From NCBI GenBank assembly GCA_012961055.1, contig DUAA01000201.1, positions 8,243 through 16,399 on the forward strand: a stretch of 8,157 nucleotides of DNA, given 5' to 3'. The position numbers and the translations under genes are program-made. Positions 1 through 7,148 of the stretch are shown here, piece after piece. Under the pieces are notes generated by a model. That model saw only the letters and a list, made by a program, of their open reading frames with translations, did not search any database and was not told the DNA's origin. Source of the DNA: Nitrospinaceae bacterium. Lineage in GTDB: Bacteria; Nitrospinota; Nitrospinia; Nitrospinales; VA-1. Position 1 is the stretch's first letter; each line of letters begins with the position of its first letter.

Positions 1-308
1 GCAGTCGCTTGATTGTTGTGACCCGGGCCACCGGGAGAATTTTTGGAATCGGGCCGGATAAAAAGATCACAGTCGTGATCCATACAAAAACGGCATTCAA
101 AAGTTTAAATGGAATAGCTTGGGGGCGGGACAGTAACTTGTTAGTCTCCGATAAAACGGCAGGAAAAATTTACAGGATTCGCAATTTCTCTCGAACAGAA
201 ATCGTGCGGGAAAATATCCTGGCTCCGGCAGGCATCTCTTTTGATTATTCCCGCAACCTTATTCTCGTGCCCTCTTCAAAAGGAAATTTAGCCTTCACCA
301 TTCCCTAA
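1..308 (+). CDS. Beta-propeller-like protein, C-terminal fragment (SMP-30/NHL-like), 5' end outside window
   Basis: This is the 3' end of a gene that enters from the left edge; the reading frame is open from base 3 and ends at TAA 306-308. About 100 residues are visible. They resemble the last two blades of a beta-propeller: two units of the form 'G-I-[AS]-[WF]-(few residues)-[NL]-L-[LI]-V-(S/P)-(few)-G-(K/N)', seen in LNGIAWGRDSNLLVSDKTAG and in the later APAGISFDYSRNLILVPSSK. Such repeats occur in the SMP-30/gluconolactonase and NHL families, which are often exported and of varied function. A TTG at base 9 could be read as a start, but the frame continues upstream and the fold would be incomplete, so a truncated gene is far more likely. 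It converges on pntB. No T-run follows the shared hairpin on this strand, so its own transcription end is not obvious. The family assignment is tentative and the substrate is unknown. Confidence 0.6.
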   Translation, partial: SRLIVVTRATGRIFGIGPDKKITVVIHTKTAFKSLNGIAWGRDSNLLVSDKTAGKIYRIRNFSRTEIVRENILAPAGISFDYSRNLILVPSSKGNLAFTIP

Positions 309-339
309 AAAAAAACCTGTCGTCCCGAAAGACGACAGG
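307..339 (-). terminator. Intrinsic terminator of the pntAB transcription unit
   Basis: The minus strand shows a perfect 9-bp stem (CCTGTCGTC, bases 339-331, pairing with GACGACAGG, 324-316) with a 6-base loop, followed at once by nine Ts (the A-run at 315-307). It lies 15 bases past the pntB stop codon. On the plus strand the hairpin is followed by GGAAACACG instead of Ts, so it should end transcription mainly in the pntB direction. The T-run overlaps the TAA stop of the converging plus-strand gene, so the two genes are separated by this element and little else. Confidence 0.92.
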
Positions 340-354
340 GGAAACACGTGATCT

Positions 355-1749
355 TTACAGATTTTTGAAAACTTCGTCCAGGCTAGCTCGGGCATCGCCA
401 AACAACATTCGGGTGTTCTCTTTAAAGAATAACGGATTTTGTACTCCCGCATACCCGGTAGCCATACCGCGTTTCAGTACAATTGTGATATTACCATTCC
501 AACATTCCAAAACCGGCATACCCGCAATGGGACTGTTTGGATCGGTAAGAGCAGAAGGATTCACAATATCGTTGGCTCCAATGACAACGGTAACATCTAT
601 ATTTGGAAAATCATCATTGATTTCGTCCATTTCATATACGATATCGTAGGGAACCTTGGCTTCCGCAAGCAATACATTCATATGCCCTGGCATACGCCCG
701 GCAACAGGATGGATACCAAACCGCACGTTCACTTTCTTAGCTCTCAGCGATTTGGTGATCTCACACACAATATGCTGGGCCTGGGCTACAGCCATGCCAT
801 AACCAGGAATGATCATGACTTCTTTCGCTCCGGTCAACAGTTCGGCAACCTCAGGGGCATGTATCGCAACCACTTCCCCTTGTTCGCCTTCTTCAGCAGA
901 AGAAGAACCACCGCCTGTTGTCGTACCAAAACCTCCGGCTATAACTGAAATGAATTTTCGGTTCATAGCTTTGCACATGATATAACTCAGGATAGCACCA
1001 CTACTACCAACCAATGCCCCGGTCACAATGAGCAGATCGTTACTGAGCATGAAGCCGGTTGCCGCAGCAGCCCAACCCGAGTAACTGTTGAGCATGGAAA
1101 CCACCACTGGCATATCCGCTCCGCCGATGGCCATGACCATATGAATCCCGAATAATAAAGCGATTCCCGTCATGATCACCAGGGGCATCATTCCATCTCC
1201 TGCTGCGGATTGCTCAACAAAACTGCCACACAACCAGATTGAGGCAAACAATAATCCCAGGTTGAGCCAATGCCGTGCCGGCAATAACATGGCATTACCA
1301 GTGATTTTTCCGCTGAGCTTTCCGAAAGCAATGATGGAGCCCGAGAACGTGATTGCTCCAATTAGAACTCCCAAATAGATTTCAACGTTATGAATGGTGA
1401 GTTCAACTCCGGTGAAATGTGCATCCGGGTCCATGAAGCTGGCAAACCCAACCATGACAGCGGCCAACCCCACGAGACTGTGTAAACTGGCGACCAGTTC
1501 CGGCATTTGGGTCATTTGAATCCGCTTTGCCAAAATCAGACCAATAGTACCCCCAATCAGCATTGCCACCAGCAAAATTTCAATATTGCCCGTAACTCCC
1601 GAAATAGTTGCTACGAGAGCAATGATCATGCCGATCATGCCATACAGGTTACCCCTCCTTGAAGTTTCCTGATTGCTCAATCCGCCTAGCGCTAAAATAA
1701 AAAGAATGGTTGCCCCTACATAAGAGGCGGTTACTAAACCCTGACTCAT
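355..1749 (-). CDS. pntB: NAD(P) transhydrogenase (proton-translocating), beta subunit PntB
   Basis: PntB is the membrane and NADP(H)-binding subunit of the inner-membrane transhydrogenase, which couples proton entry to hydride transfer from NADH to NADP+. The protein has 464 residues, close to the 462 of E. coli PntB. Residues 1 to about 270 are hydrophobic with many membrane spans. They keep the proton-path residues known from E. coli: His in [11 protein letters not shown] (residue 90), Asp in GGADMP (212) and Asn in [11 protein letters not shown] (221). A Gly/Ser/Glu-rich hinge (about 277-292) leads to domain III, with [10 protein letters not shown] (316-325), the conserved [20 protein letters not shown] stretch (345-364), MDEINDDF and the KR pair (426-427) before [10 protein letters not shown]. 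The start at 1749 is chosen because MSQG follows AGGAGG at 7-nt spacing; a longer in-frame extension to 1854 would overlap pntA and matches nothing in the family. It lies 11 nt after pntA and is the last gene before the terminator. No key residue appears to be missing. Confidence 0.97.
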   Translation of the reverse strand: MSQGLVTASYVGATILFILALGGLSNQETSRRGNLYGMIGMIIALVATISGVTGNIEILLVAMLIGGTIGLILAKRIQMTQMPELVASLHSLVGLAAVMVGFASFMDPDAHFTGVELTIHNVEIYLGVLIGAITFSGSIIAFGKLSGKITGNAMLLPARHWLNLGLLFASIWLCGSFVEQSAAGDGMMPLVIMTGIALLFGIHMVMAIGGADMPVVVSMLNSYSGWAAAATGFMLSNDLLIVTGALVGSSGAILSYIMCKAMNRKFISVIAGGFGTTTGGGSSSAEEGEQGEVVAIHAPEVAELLTGAKEVMIIPGYGMAVAQAQHIVCEITKSLRAKKVNVRFGIHPVAGRMPGHMNVLLAEAKVPYDIVYEMDEINDDFPNIDVTVVIGANDIVNPSALTDPNSPIAGMPVLECWNGNITIVLKRGMATGYAGVQNPLFFKENTRMLFGDARASLDEVFKNL

Positions 1750-1756
1750 TTCATCG

Positions 1757-1762
1757 CCTCCT
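1757..1762 (-). promoter_or_regulatory. Shine-Dalgarno site of pntB overlapping the pntA stop
   Basis: The minus strand reads AGGAGG here, 7 nt before the pntB ATG. The site overlaps the TAG stop of pntA (1763-1761), so ribosomes ending pntA would sit on the pntB initiation site. This fits coupled, near-equal synthesis of the two subunits and decides the pntB start. Confidence 0.85.
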
Positions 1763-3314
1763 ATTTGCGAAACATTTCTAGCATGCGGCGCGTTACTGCG
1801 AATCCGCCTACAATATTTATCGAGGTGATCAGTACCGCAAACGCTGCCACCCACATGATTATGTTATCCCCCGAACTGATCTGTAGAATAGCGCCAATAA
1901 TAATGATACTGCTTATGGCGTTGGTCACACTCATCAGTGGGGTGTGTAAAGCCGCTTTCACATTCCAGATCACCATATAGCCCACAAAACAGGCCAGAAC
2001 AAAAACCGTAAAATGGGCCATGAAGGATACAGGCGCAACAGCACCCAATCCCAATAAGGCAAGAGCTCCTACACCGAAGGTAATAAGAGGTCCCATCACC
2101 GAGGGTTCTTCTTCCTCGACGACTACCGGTTCCGCCGGTTTTTCTGCTGGTTTAGGAGGAGCCGCCGAAAGTTTTGGCGCAGGCGGTGGGAAGGTGATCT
2201 GACCCTCCTTGACAGCCGTAGCTCCTCGAACCACTTCGTCATCAAAATCGACTTTGATGATTCCGTCTTTTTCTTTACACATATCCGTGAGCAAGTGGCG
2301 CAAATTCGTTCCATATAACTGACTGGCCTGCGCCGCCATCCGGCTGGGCAGGTCGGTGTATCCGATAATGGAAACTCCATGCTTCTTGACCACTTTACCT
2401 GCTTCAGACAATTTGCAGTTACCCCCCTGCTCGGCTGCAAGGTCTACAACCACACTTCCGTCTTTCATGGCGACAACATGATCTTCCAGGATCAGTTCAG
2501 GTGCCGGTTTTCCGGGAATCAACGCTGTGGTGATAATGATATCCACTTCCTTCGCCTGCTCGGCGAACAGGGCCATTTCGGCTTCGATAAATTCTTTACT
2601 CATCACCTTCGCGTATCCGCCAGCGCCTGAAGCATCTTCTTCAAAATCAAGTTCCAGGAATTCGGCATCCATGCTCTCGATTTGTTCTTTCACTTCCGGT
2701 CGGGTATCAAAAGCCCGCACAATGGCACCCATACTTTTTGCAGCACCGATTGCGGCAAGACCGGCAACGCCTGCACCAATCACCATAACTATAGCCGGTG
2801 GAACTTTACCTGCAGCAGTGATCTGCCCGGTGAAAAATCGGCCAAAATGTTGAGCGGCCTCAACCACTGCTCGGTAACCCGCTATATTCGCCATCGAACT
2901 GAGCGCATCCATTTTCTGAGCACGCGATATACGCGGGATCATGTCCATGGCCATAGCGATGACTTTTTTGTCTGCTAATTTTTTGAGTAGTTCGGGATTT
3001 TGAGCTGGCCAGAGAAACGATATTAAAACCTGGTTCTCTTTAAGCAGGTCCACCTCTTCGGTGTTCAGGTCCGGATTCAGTTCCGGGCCACGGACTTTTA
3101 AAATAATGTCGCTTTCAGTCCAGACCTCCTTGGTGCTTGTGATAACCGTTACGCCTGCTTCGACGTAAGAAGCATCTGAATAATTTGCAGCGGAACCCGC
3201 ACCCGCCTCTATCGCAACTTCAAAGCCCAGTTTGATAAGCTGCTTTGCGACATCCGGGGTGGTCGCCACCCGTTTTTCGCCAGCATGAACTTCTTTAGGA
3301 ATACCAATCTTCAT
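1761..3314 (-). CDS. pntA: NAD(P) transhydrogenase (proton-translocating), alpha subunit PntA (fused type)
   Basis: PntA carries the NAD(H)-binding domain I and part of the membrane domain of transhydrogenase. The protein has 517 residues (E. coli PntA has 510). The alanine dehydrogenase/PNT N-terminal domain begins [20 protein letters not shown]. The RQD triad of domain I is present in [10 protein letters not shown] as R128, Q133 and D136. The NAD-binding Rossmann turn GAGVAG is at 180-185, with [11 protein letters not shown] after it, and SQLYGTNL is at 331-338. A Pro/Glu-rich linker (about 375-405) joins four predicted membrane spans (about 408-427, 431-450, 465-480 and 485-505), including the conserved [12 protein letters not shown]. 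The gene is therefore the single-chain alpha subunit of E. coli type, not the split PntAA/PntAB form of Rhodospirillum. A GTG one codon upstream (3317) is also possible; ATG 3314 matches the family start. A modest GAGAGAG lies about 7 nt before it. A 277-nt gap separates it from thyX upstream, so it may have its own promoter. Confidence 0.97.
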   Translation of the reverse strand: MKIGIPKEVHAGEKRVATTPDVAKQLIKLGFEVAIEAGAGSAANYSDASYVEAGVTVITSTKEVWTESDIILKVRGPELNPDLNTEEVDLLKENQVLISFLWPAQNPELLKKLADKKVIAMAMDMIPRISRAQKMDALSSMANIAGYRAVVEAAQHFGRFFTGQITAAGKVPPAIVMVIGAGVAGLAAIGAAKSMGAIVRAFDTRPEVKEQIESMDAEFLELDFEEDASGAGGYAKVMSKEFIEAEMALFAEQAKEVDIIITTALIPGKPAPELILEDHVVAMKDGSVVVDLAAEQGGNCKLSEAGKVVKKHGVSIIGYTDLPSRMAAQASQLYGTNLRHLLTDMCKEKDGIIKVDFDDEVVRGATAVKEGQITFPPPAPKLSAAPPKPAEKPAEPVVVEEEEPSVMGPLITFGVGALALLGLGAVAPVSFMAHFTVFVLACFVGYMVIWNVKAALHTPLMSVTNAISSIIIIGAILQISSGDNIIMWVAAFAVLITSINIVGGFAVTRRMLEMFRK

Positions 3315-3591
3315 CACTTTTCTCTCTCAGTTAATGAATGGGTTGGGGGGATTATCAAAGCGCATAGGCTACCATAAAATTGCAAATTTTTCTAAGTATT
3401 CCCCTAAAAAACCCTTCTGTTGTCATGCTGAGACTCTCGAACCATTTCACCTTCTCAGTTTTCTCGCCTTACACAAAGATCTCCCCCATGAAGAGAGGGA
3501 AATTGGGCAAGAGCTCTTTGAGCCGAGAACACGGTTGTTAGCAGACAGATTTATTGCAATTTGAGCCCAGCGTCATGCTGGTGCCTAGCGG
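3315..3591. other. Intergenic region between thyX-like gene and pntA
   Basis: About 277 bases separate the two minus-strand genes. The half next to thyX holds one copy of the dispersed repeat described separately. The half next to pntA is AT-rich in places and would be expected to hold the pntAB promoter. The best -10-like hexamer seen on the minus strand is GATAAT (3356-3351), but no convincing -35 is found at normal spacing, so no promoter is called. Open frames across this stretch look non-coding: they have no recognisable motifs and cross the repeat. Confidence 0.5.
3481..3581 (+). repeat. Dispersed intergenic hairpin repeat, copy A
   Basis: The block 3507-3581 aligns with 7072-7148: by hand count about 56 of 77 aligned columns agree with two small gaps. 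Shared blocks are GCAAGAGCT, AGCCGA, ACGGTT, TATTGC, ATTTGAG and CCAGCGT-A-GCTGG. The copy ends in the palindrome CCAGCGTCATGCTGG (3567-3581), 10 nt from the thyX-like stop codon. On the minus strand an internal small hairpin GCTC-AAA-GAGC replaces the GCTTA-A-TAAGC hairpin of the other copies. The 5' part (3481-3500) is C-rich then G-rich, as in copy B, but pairs less well. The outer left boundary is uncertain. Confidence 0.7.
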
Positions 3592-5262
3592 TTAGTCATC
3601 CTGGTCATCGAAGAGGTTGGAAGCGAGGCTTTTGCGGGCGGTGCGAGCCTCTTGATCCGCGCGGGTGATACCGCCATCGTAGTCGTTATAGTCCACAAAT
3701 TGAAGGACCGGTTCCATCTCAGGATTGCGTTTGAGGTAAAGGCGGGCCATCATTTGTGCCGTGCGCCGGTATTTGGGATGACCGGCTTTCTGAGTTCGAA
3801 GTTCCACAAGATGGCCTAACTCCCTGAGGTTCATGCCCATATTCCAGCGAATGAAATGGTTGAACAAGGTGGCATATTGAGCTTCCTGCTCCATTCCAGT
3901 CCGCTTCAAGTCGCGGTGCAAGGATTCGGTTCGTTCGAAACATTCCTGCACATCCGAGCCCATGCCGATTTCATCTATTTCCTCCGGCACCGAATAACCC
4001 AGATCAATGCCTAATTCCTGTCTTTGTTGGGTGAGCATGCGATGCCGTTGTAGATCACGATACTCGGCGAACCCTGCAAGAATATCAAACTGAATGGGAT
4101 AGCCATATTCTAAAGCCCTGCCGGGGCGATCGCGCTTGCTCTGCCGCGATCCCATATAGGTCTCAAAGATCTGTCTTTTACGTTCTTCAGGTAAGGAATT
4201 CACAACTCTGCGGATCTGCATGGAAGAATGGCGAACATAAGGGAAAATCATATTAGACAGTAAATTAACCCACTGGGCTTGCGGTTTATCATCCAGCAAC
4301 TCCACTTCCGCTGAGCTTTCAATCTCGATAGATGAAAAAAACCCCCGGCATAATTCTCTCATTTTCTGGTGATTATCTGCTACATAGGCATTTCGTCCCG
4401 CTCTCTTTATGAAAGTCGGAATCTGAGTATTGAGGGCTTTTCGAATCGATTCAGCAAGTTCATGGGCTTCACATAAATCACTCGACAACAGCTTGGTGAT
4501 CAGGCTAGAGAAAAACCGTCCGTTACCCACCAAACCCACATTGGCCTGAGTGCATGCTGGAAGAATACAGCGGATCACATCACACGCCGCACTACGAATG
4601 GTAAAATTATAGGCAATACGATGAGCTTTGATTTCGTTAGCGCCGGCAAGAGCATTCAGCCCTGCCCTTTGAATATTTCCATCCCTCTCCACTTCAATTT
4701 CAAAAGCATCCTGCGTTAGACGCTTACGAAACAGTGCCTGCATGGGTTCTACCATCCGGGCATAGGTTTCAAAAATATAATCCATGTTGGCCACAAAAGC
4801 TTTTCCCAACCCGGATGCCTTGACATTGACTGGACACACGTAACGCCAACGCCCGTTCTTTTTGACATCATATAGAACATAGCGAGTCGACTCTTCAATG
4901 GGCGATCCGCCAATCCTGCAATCTTCGATGACTTTAGTCATCAGGTTGGAAATTTCTTCTATGCACAGGGGGGCTACTGCCAACTCAGCCACCGACTCAT
5001 CGCCGAATTTATTTACCACCCGGTCGATCATCTGCGATCCTTTGACATCGTTGGGACTGCCATCCGGGTTCAAAAACTCACGCACGACTGTTTCCTTAAA
5101 TCCTGTCGGAGCCCGACTGTAGCGAGCAAGCGCTCCACCAATCACCTCAGGGTTCAGGTTCTCCAGAGCGAACACATTGGCATCCACATCTGAGAGGTAA
5201 GGCTTTAACAGCTCACGTTCCCGATCGGTCAACTCATCAGATCGTTTTGGTTTATCAGTCAT
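3592..5262 (-). CDS. Two-domain ThyX-superfamily protein (FAD-dependent thymidylate synthase-like)
   Basis: The 556-residue protein is about twice the length of classical ThyX (roughly 220-250 residues), which converts dUMP to dTMP with methylene-tetrahydrofolate and FAD. Two ThyX-like halves are visible. In the N-terminal half SPIEESTRY (120-128) fits the second part of the signature RHRxxSxNExSxRY, but the RHR position reads CRI. IRCILP (230-235) followed by GNGRFFSSLITKLLS resembles the family's LP...N-R-S-F...L stretch, without the later Arg. The C-terminal half has YRDLQRHRMLTQQRQELG with RHR at 406-408, but the rest of the motif is lost; it then has NLRELGHLVELR (478-489) matching the family's C-terminal dUMP-binding helix with its Arg. 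The start ATG lies 6 nt after the FGE-fold gene stop and has no Shine-Dalgarno, which suggests translational coupling. The superfamily call is firm. Whether it is an active thymidylate synthase is inferred, and no classical thyA or thyX is seen in this window. Confidence 0.82.
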   Translation of the reverse strand: MTDKPKRSDELTDRERELLKPYLSDVDANVFALENLNPEVIGGALARYSRAPTGFKETVVREFLNPDGSPNDVKGSQMIDRVVNKFGDESVAELAVAPLCIEEISNLMTKVIEDCRIGGSPIEESTRYVLYDVKKNGRWRYVCPVNVKASGLGKAFVANMDYIFETYARMVEPMQALFRKRLTQDAFEIEVERDGNIQRAGLNALAGANEIKAHRIAYNFTIRSAACDVIRCILPACTQANVGLVGNGRFFSSLITKLLSSDLCEAHELAESIRKALNTQIPTFIKRAGRNAYVADNHQKMRELCRGFFSSIEIESSAEVELLDDKPQAQWVNLLSNMIFPYVRHSSMQIRRVVNSLPEERKRQIFETYMGSRQSKRDRPGRALEYGYPIQFDILAGFAEYRDLQRHRMLTQQRQELGIDLGYSVPEEIDEIGMGSDVQECFERTESLHRDLKRTGMEQEAQYATLFNHFIRWNMGMNLRELGHLVELRTQKAGHPKYRRTAQMMARLYLKRNPEMEPVLQFVDYNDYDGGITRADQEARTARKSLASNLFDDQDD

Positions 5263-5268
5263 GGATAA

Positions 5269-6285
5269 TTATTTGATTTCCATTTCAGGAGATACCGACT
5301 TGGCACAACGAAAGCCGGTATCGTTGAACTTTACATCAGGTTGACTCCATCGGCGAAAAGCGCTCCTCAGGGTGTCGGAATTATTGACCCAGGATCCACC
5401 TCGGAGGGATTTAAACTCTCCCTCTTCCCAGCCTTGGGGATTATTTATAGTTCCATGAGTATAATAGGTGCGACTATACCAGTCGCTCACCCATTCCCAA
5501 ACATTCCCTGCCATATCGTGTACCCCGTAAACAGAAACTCCACCAGGGAATGTTCCAACATTTGTCATGGTATAAAACTCTTTCCATTTTCGCTTGTACG
5601 TGGCCCTGCCTTTGGGCGAACGGTTTCCCCATGGGTACATGCTCCCACTTGGGCCGCGAGCAGCCTTTTCCCACTCTGCTTCGGTGGGCAAACGTTTCCC
5701 TCTCCATTTGCAGTAGGCTTCCGCATCATACCAGTTTACCTGCGTGACAGGCTGGTTACGAATGACTCTCGGAAAAGAATCGCCTTCCCATAAATTTCCT
5801 TCCTTACAGGCATCGGAGGTGCAAGATGCATCCAAAGCAGGGGGATGTCCAGTTGCTTGCACAAACTCCAAGTATTTTTGATTAGTCACTTCGTAGATAT
5901 CTATCAAGTAGGTTTCCAGCTTAACCAGTTTAAGGGGGTATTCATCGGAGAACCACCAAAGCCTGCAGGATATATCAAACTTTTTGCACCTTATTAATGC
6001 CGCTTTGTTCTGTTCAAAATTGGAGCCGCGGACAAACTTGCCCCCTCGAACGTAGGCCATATCAGAAGCATCGGTGTCACCTTGCTGGACAACCCTAGAT
6101 TTCTCTAGTTGATCGGGCTTTTTATATGACGGGTCATACTGCTTTTGGTCAAAGTCTGCCTGGTCAGCAAATGAGAAAGCTGTCCACGTTCCAAAATAAA
6201 GAAAAAAAATGGAACACGACAACAACCATTTAAGGAATATGGATAGTTTTTGCGGAAACACTGAATAATACTTTTTTGCATTCAA
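5269..6285 (-). CDS. Exported FGE-sulfatase (SUMF1-fold) domain protein
   Basis: The 338-residue protein begins with a likely signal peptide: Lys-rich start, hydrophobic stretch at about 14-36, and a possible cleavage after FSFA (residue 40). The rest is one formylglycine-generating-enzyme-like domain: MAYVRGGKFVRGS (76-88), YEVTNQKYLEF (131-141), QPVTQVNWYDAEAYCKWRGK (178-197), RLPTEAEWEKAARG (198-211), YPWG (217-220), MAGNVWEWVSDWY (258-270), LRGGSW (294-299) and DTGFRCA (322-328). The two catalytic cysteines of true FGE, in the human stretch SYCYRYRCAARS, are replaced by Thr and Phe in the aligned SDTLRSAFRRWS (303-314). It is therefore probably not a sulfatase-activating oxidase but one of the many family members of other or unknown role. 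Cys pairs at 100/107 and 155/160 could form disulfides outside the cytoplasm. The start is TTG, chosen because AGAGG lies 8 nt upstream and an in-frame TGA follows shortly upstream; GTG at 6261 is an alternative. It is 6 nt before the thyX-like gene. Confidence 0.85.
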   Translation of the reverse strand: MNAKKYYSVFPQKLSIFLKWLLSCSIFFLYFGTWTAFSFADQADFDQKQYDPSYKKPDQLEKSRVVQQGDTDASDMAYVRGGKFVRGSNFEQNKAALIRCKKFDISCRLWWFSDEYPLKLVKLETYLIDIYEVTNQKYLEFVQATGHPPALDASCTSDACKEGNLWEGDSFPRVIRNQPVTQVNWYDAEAYCKWRGKRLPTEAEWEKAARGPSGSMYPWGNRSPKGRATYKRKWKEFYTMTNVGTFPGGVSVYGVHDMAGNVWEWVSDWYSRTYYTHGTINNPQGWEEGEFKSLRGGSWVNNSDTLRSAFRRWSQPDVKFNDTGFRCAKSVSPEMEIK

Positions 6286-6301
6286 GCAGAGAACCTCTGC
6301 T
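6285..6301 (-). promoter_or_regulatory. Hairpin covering the ribosome binding site of the FGE-fold gene
   Basis: The minus strand reads AGCAGAG-GTT-CTCTGCT, a perfect 7-bp stem with a 3-base loop. Its last T is the first base of the TTG start codon, and its 5' arm and loop contain the AGAGG Shine-Dalgarno sequence (6298-6294). If formed in mRNA it would hide the ribosome binding site. It also occupies the place of the terminal palindrome of the intergenic repeat, so its role may be structural, regulatory or both. Confidence 0.5.
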
Positions 6302-6400
6302 CATAACTGGCAATGTTTTTACATCGCGGGTAAGGGACCTTTTGGCTTAATAAGCCGTAGCCACACTTTATTCGGGCAACACCCCTTAACAGGGGAGGCA
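6285..6400 (-). repeat. Dispersed intergenic hairpin repeat, copy C (inverted relative to A and B)
   Basis: Read on the minus strand this copy shows the same order of parts as copy B: a CCCCT-(4)-AGGGG hairpin (6395-6382), GGCTTA-T-TAAGCC (6356-6344), an A-run, ATTGCCA (6314-6308), TTATGAG and a terminal perfect palindrome (6301-6285). The sequence of the terminal palindrome differs from copies A and B, but the stem-loop with a 3-base loop is kept. It fills most of the gap between the DUF4149-like gene and the FGE-fold gene. It is more diverged than A and B, and the spacing between the first two hairpins is about 13 nt longer than in B. Confidence 0.6.
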
Positions 6401-6450
6401 AATACTTATCACTTGTTGAATCGAGATAACTCCTTGCTAGCATAAGAAAG

Positions 6451-6996
6451 TCATTGCACGCTGGCCCCACTCCTGGTGGAGAAGCGAGCCATTTCTTTGC
6501 CATTAATATAGAACAATGTCAAACCCAGGATCATGTTCACGGTATAAAACCAAGTCAACTGGGAATGGTAACGGTCAAACTGAATTTGCAGTTTCTGGTC
6601 TGCGGGATTGGCTTTTTTGAGCTTATCCATCGCATGCATTTCCGGCCTGAGAACACTGCCAATATACAAAGCTAGAACTATCATAACAACCAGACACACT
6701 TCCCGGGTATATTTTCGTTTGGTCACCACTTGTGGCTCGTAACCCACCGAACTGTATTTAGCCACCAGAAACTTGATCATCTCGGCCAATACCATAAACG
6801 TGATACAGGTATAAATGATATGGATATTAAAAACATCCATGACCTTGTTCATGATAGTGCTGGCAACTTGCGGCTGATCTTTTAAATTAATCCGCACCAT
6901 GATTTCAACCAGAATACCAAGCAGAAACATCCCGCCAACCCAAAGGCTAAGGGAAAACTGGTAAAACCAATTTGAAATAAAGATTAAACGTTTCAT
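6451..6996 (-). CDS. DUF4149/TMEM205-like four-span membrane protein
   Basis: The 181-residue protein has four clear hydrophobic segments (about 11-33, 57-79, 98-116 and 147-165). The first contains SLSLWVGGMFLLG, a pattern typical of the DUF4149 (TMEM205-like) and CopD-related membrane families, where the first helix reads F-x-L-x-L-W-x-G-G. SVLRPEMHAM (114-123) after helix 3 and the FDRYHSQLTWFYTVN stretch leading into helix 4 (140-154) fit the same family. The biochemical role of this family is not known. The start ATG 6996 has a GAAGGG about 10 nt upstream, a weak site. It lies between two repeat-containing gaps of 152 and 165 nt, downstream of another small membrane protein, and may be co-transcribed with it. 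The family call is moderately sure; the function is unknown. Confidence 0.7.
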   Translation of the reverse strand: MKRLIFISNWFYQFSLSLWVGGMFLLGILVEIMVRINLKDQPQVASTIMNKVMDVFNIHIIYTCITFMVLAEMIKFLVAKYSSVGYEPQVVTKRKYTREVCLVVMIVLALYIGSVLRPEMHAMDKLKKANPADQKLQIQFDRYHSQLTWFYTVNMILGLTLFYINGKEMARFSTRSGASVQ

Positions 6997-7040
6997 AGCA
7001 GATCAACCCTTCTTTAAAGACGGAAAAGGGAGAAAAGTTA

Positions 7041-7148
7041 ACCTCCCTAGCCCCCTTATCAGGGGAATAGAGCAAGAGCTTATTAAGCCGAAAAAAACGG
7101 TTTCTCGCCAAATCAAGCTATTGCCATTTGAGTCCAGCGTTACGCTGG
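7041..7148 (+). repeat. Dispersed intergenic hairpin repeat, copy B
   Basis: This copy contains CCCCT-TATC-AGGGG (7052-7065), GCAAGAGCTTATTAAGCCGA (7072-7091) with its TA-rich hairpin, an A-run, ACGGTT, TATTGCCATTTGAG and the perfect palindrome CCAGCG-TTA-CGCTGG (7134-7148). The palindrome abuts the TAG stop codon (7151-7149) of the neighbouring minus-strand gene with no gap. It aligns with copy A over 3507-3581 and, in inverted orientation, with copy C. Confidence 0.72.

Noticed and set aside
439..948. Plus-strand open frame of 169 codons within pntB
   Set aside because: It lies opposite a strongly conserved gene, has no family motif, and its composition follows from pntB codons.
1750..1854. 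N-terminal extension of PntB by 35 codons
   Set aside because: It would overlap the end of pntA, matches no PntB N-terminus, and an AGGAGG site at the right distance marks ATG 1749 as the start.
3334..3564. Plus-strand open frame of 76 codons in the thyX-pntA gap
   Set aside because: It spans repeat copy A and low-complexity sequence and shows no protein-like pattern.
3422..3580. GTCATGCTG present at 3422-3430 and 3572-3580 as possible target-site duplication around repeat copy A
   Set aside because: The second occurrence is part of the terminal palindrome that is also present in copy B, and copy B has no matching flanking duplicate. Probably chance.
6282..6503. Minus-strand open frame of 73 codons between the DUF4149-like and FGE-fold genes
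   Set aside because: It overlaps the end of one gene and the start of the next and runs straight through repeat copy C. No motif or good ribosome binding site was seen.
7134..7148. Terminal palindrome of repeat copy B as an intrinsic terminator for the small membrane protein gene
   Set aside because: No T-run follows on the minus strand (the next bases are ACTCAAATGG), so Rho-independent termination is not supported.
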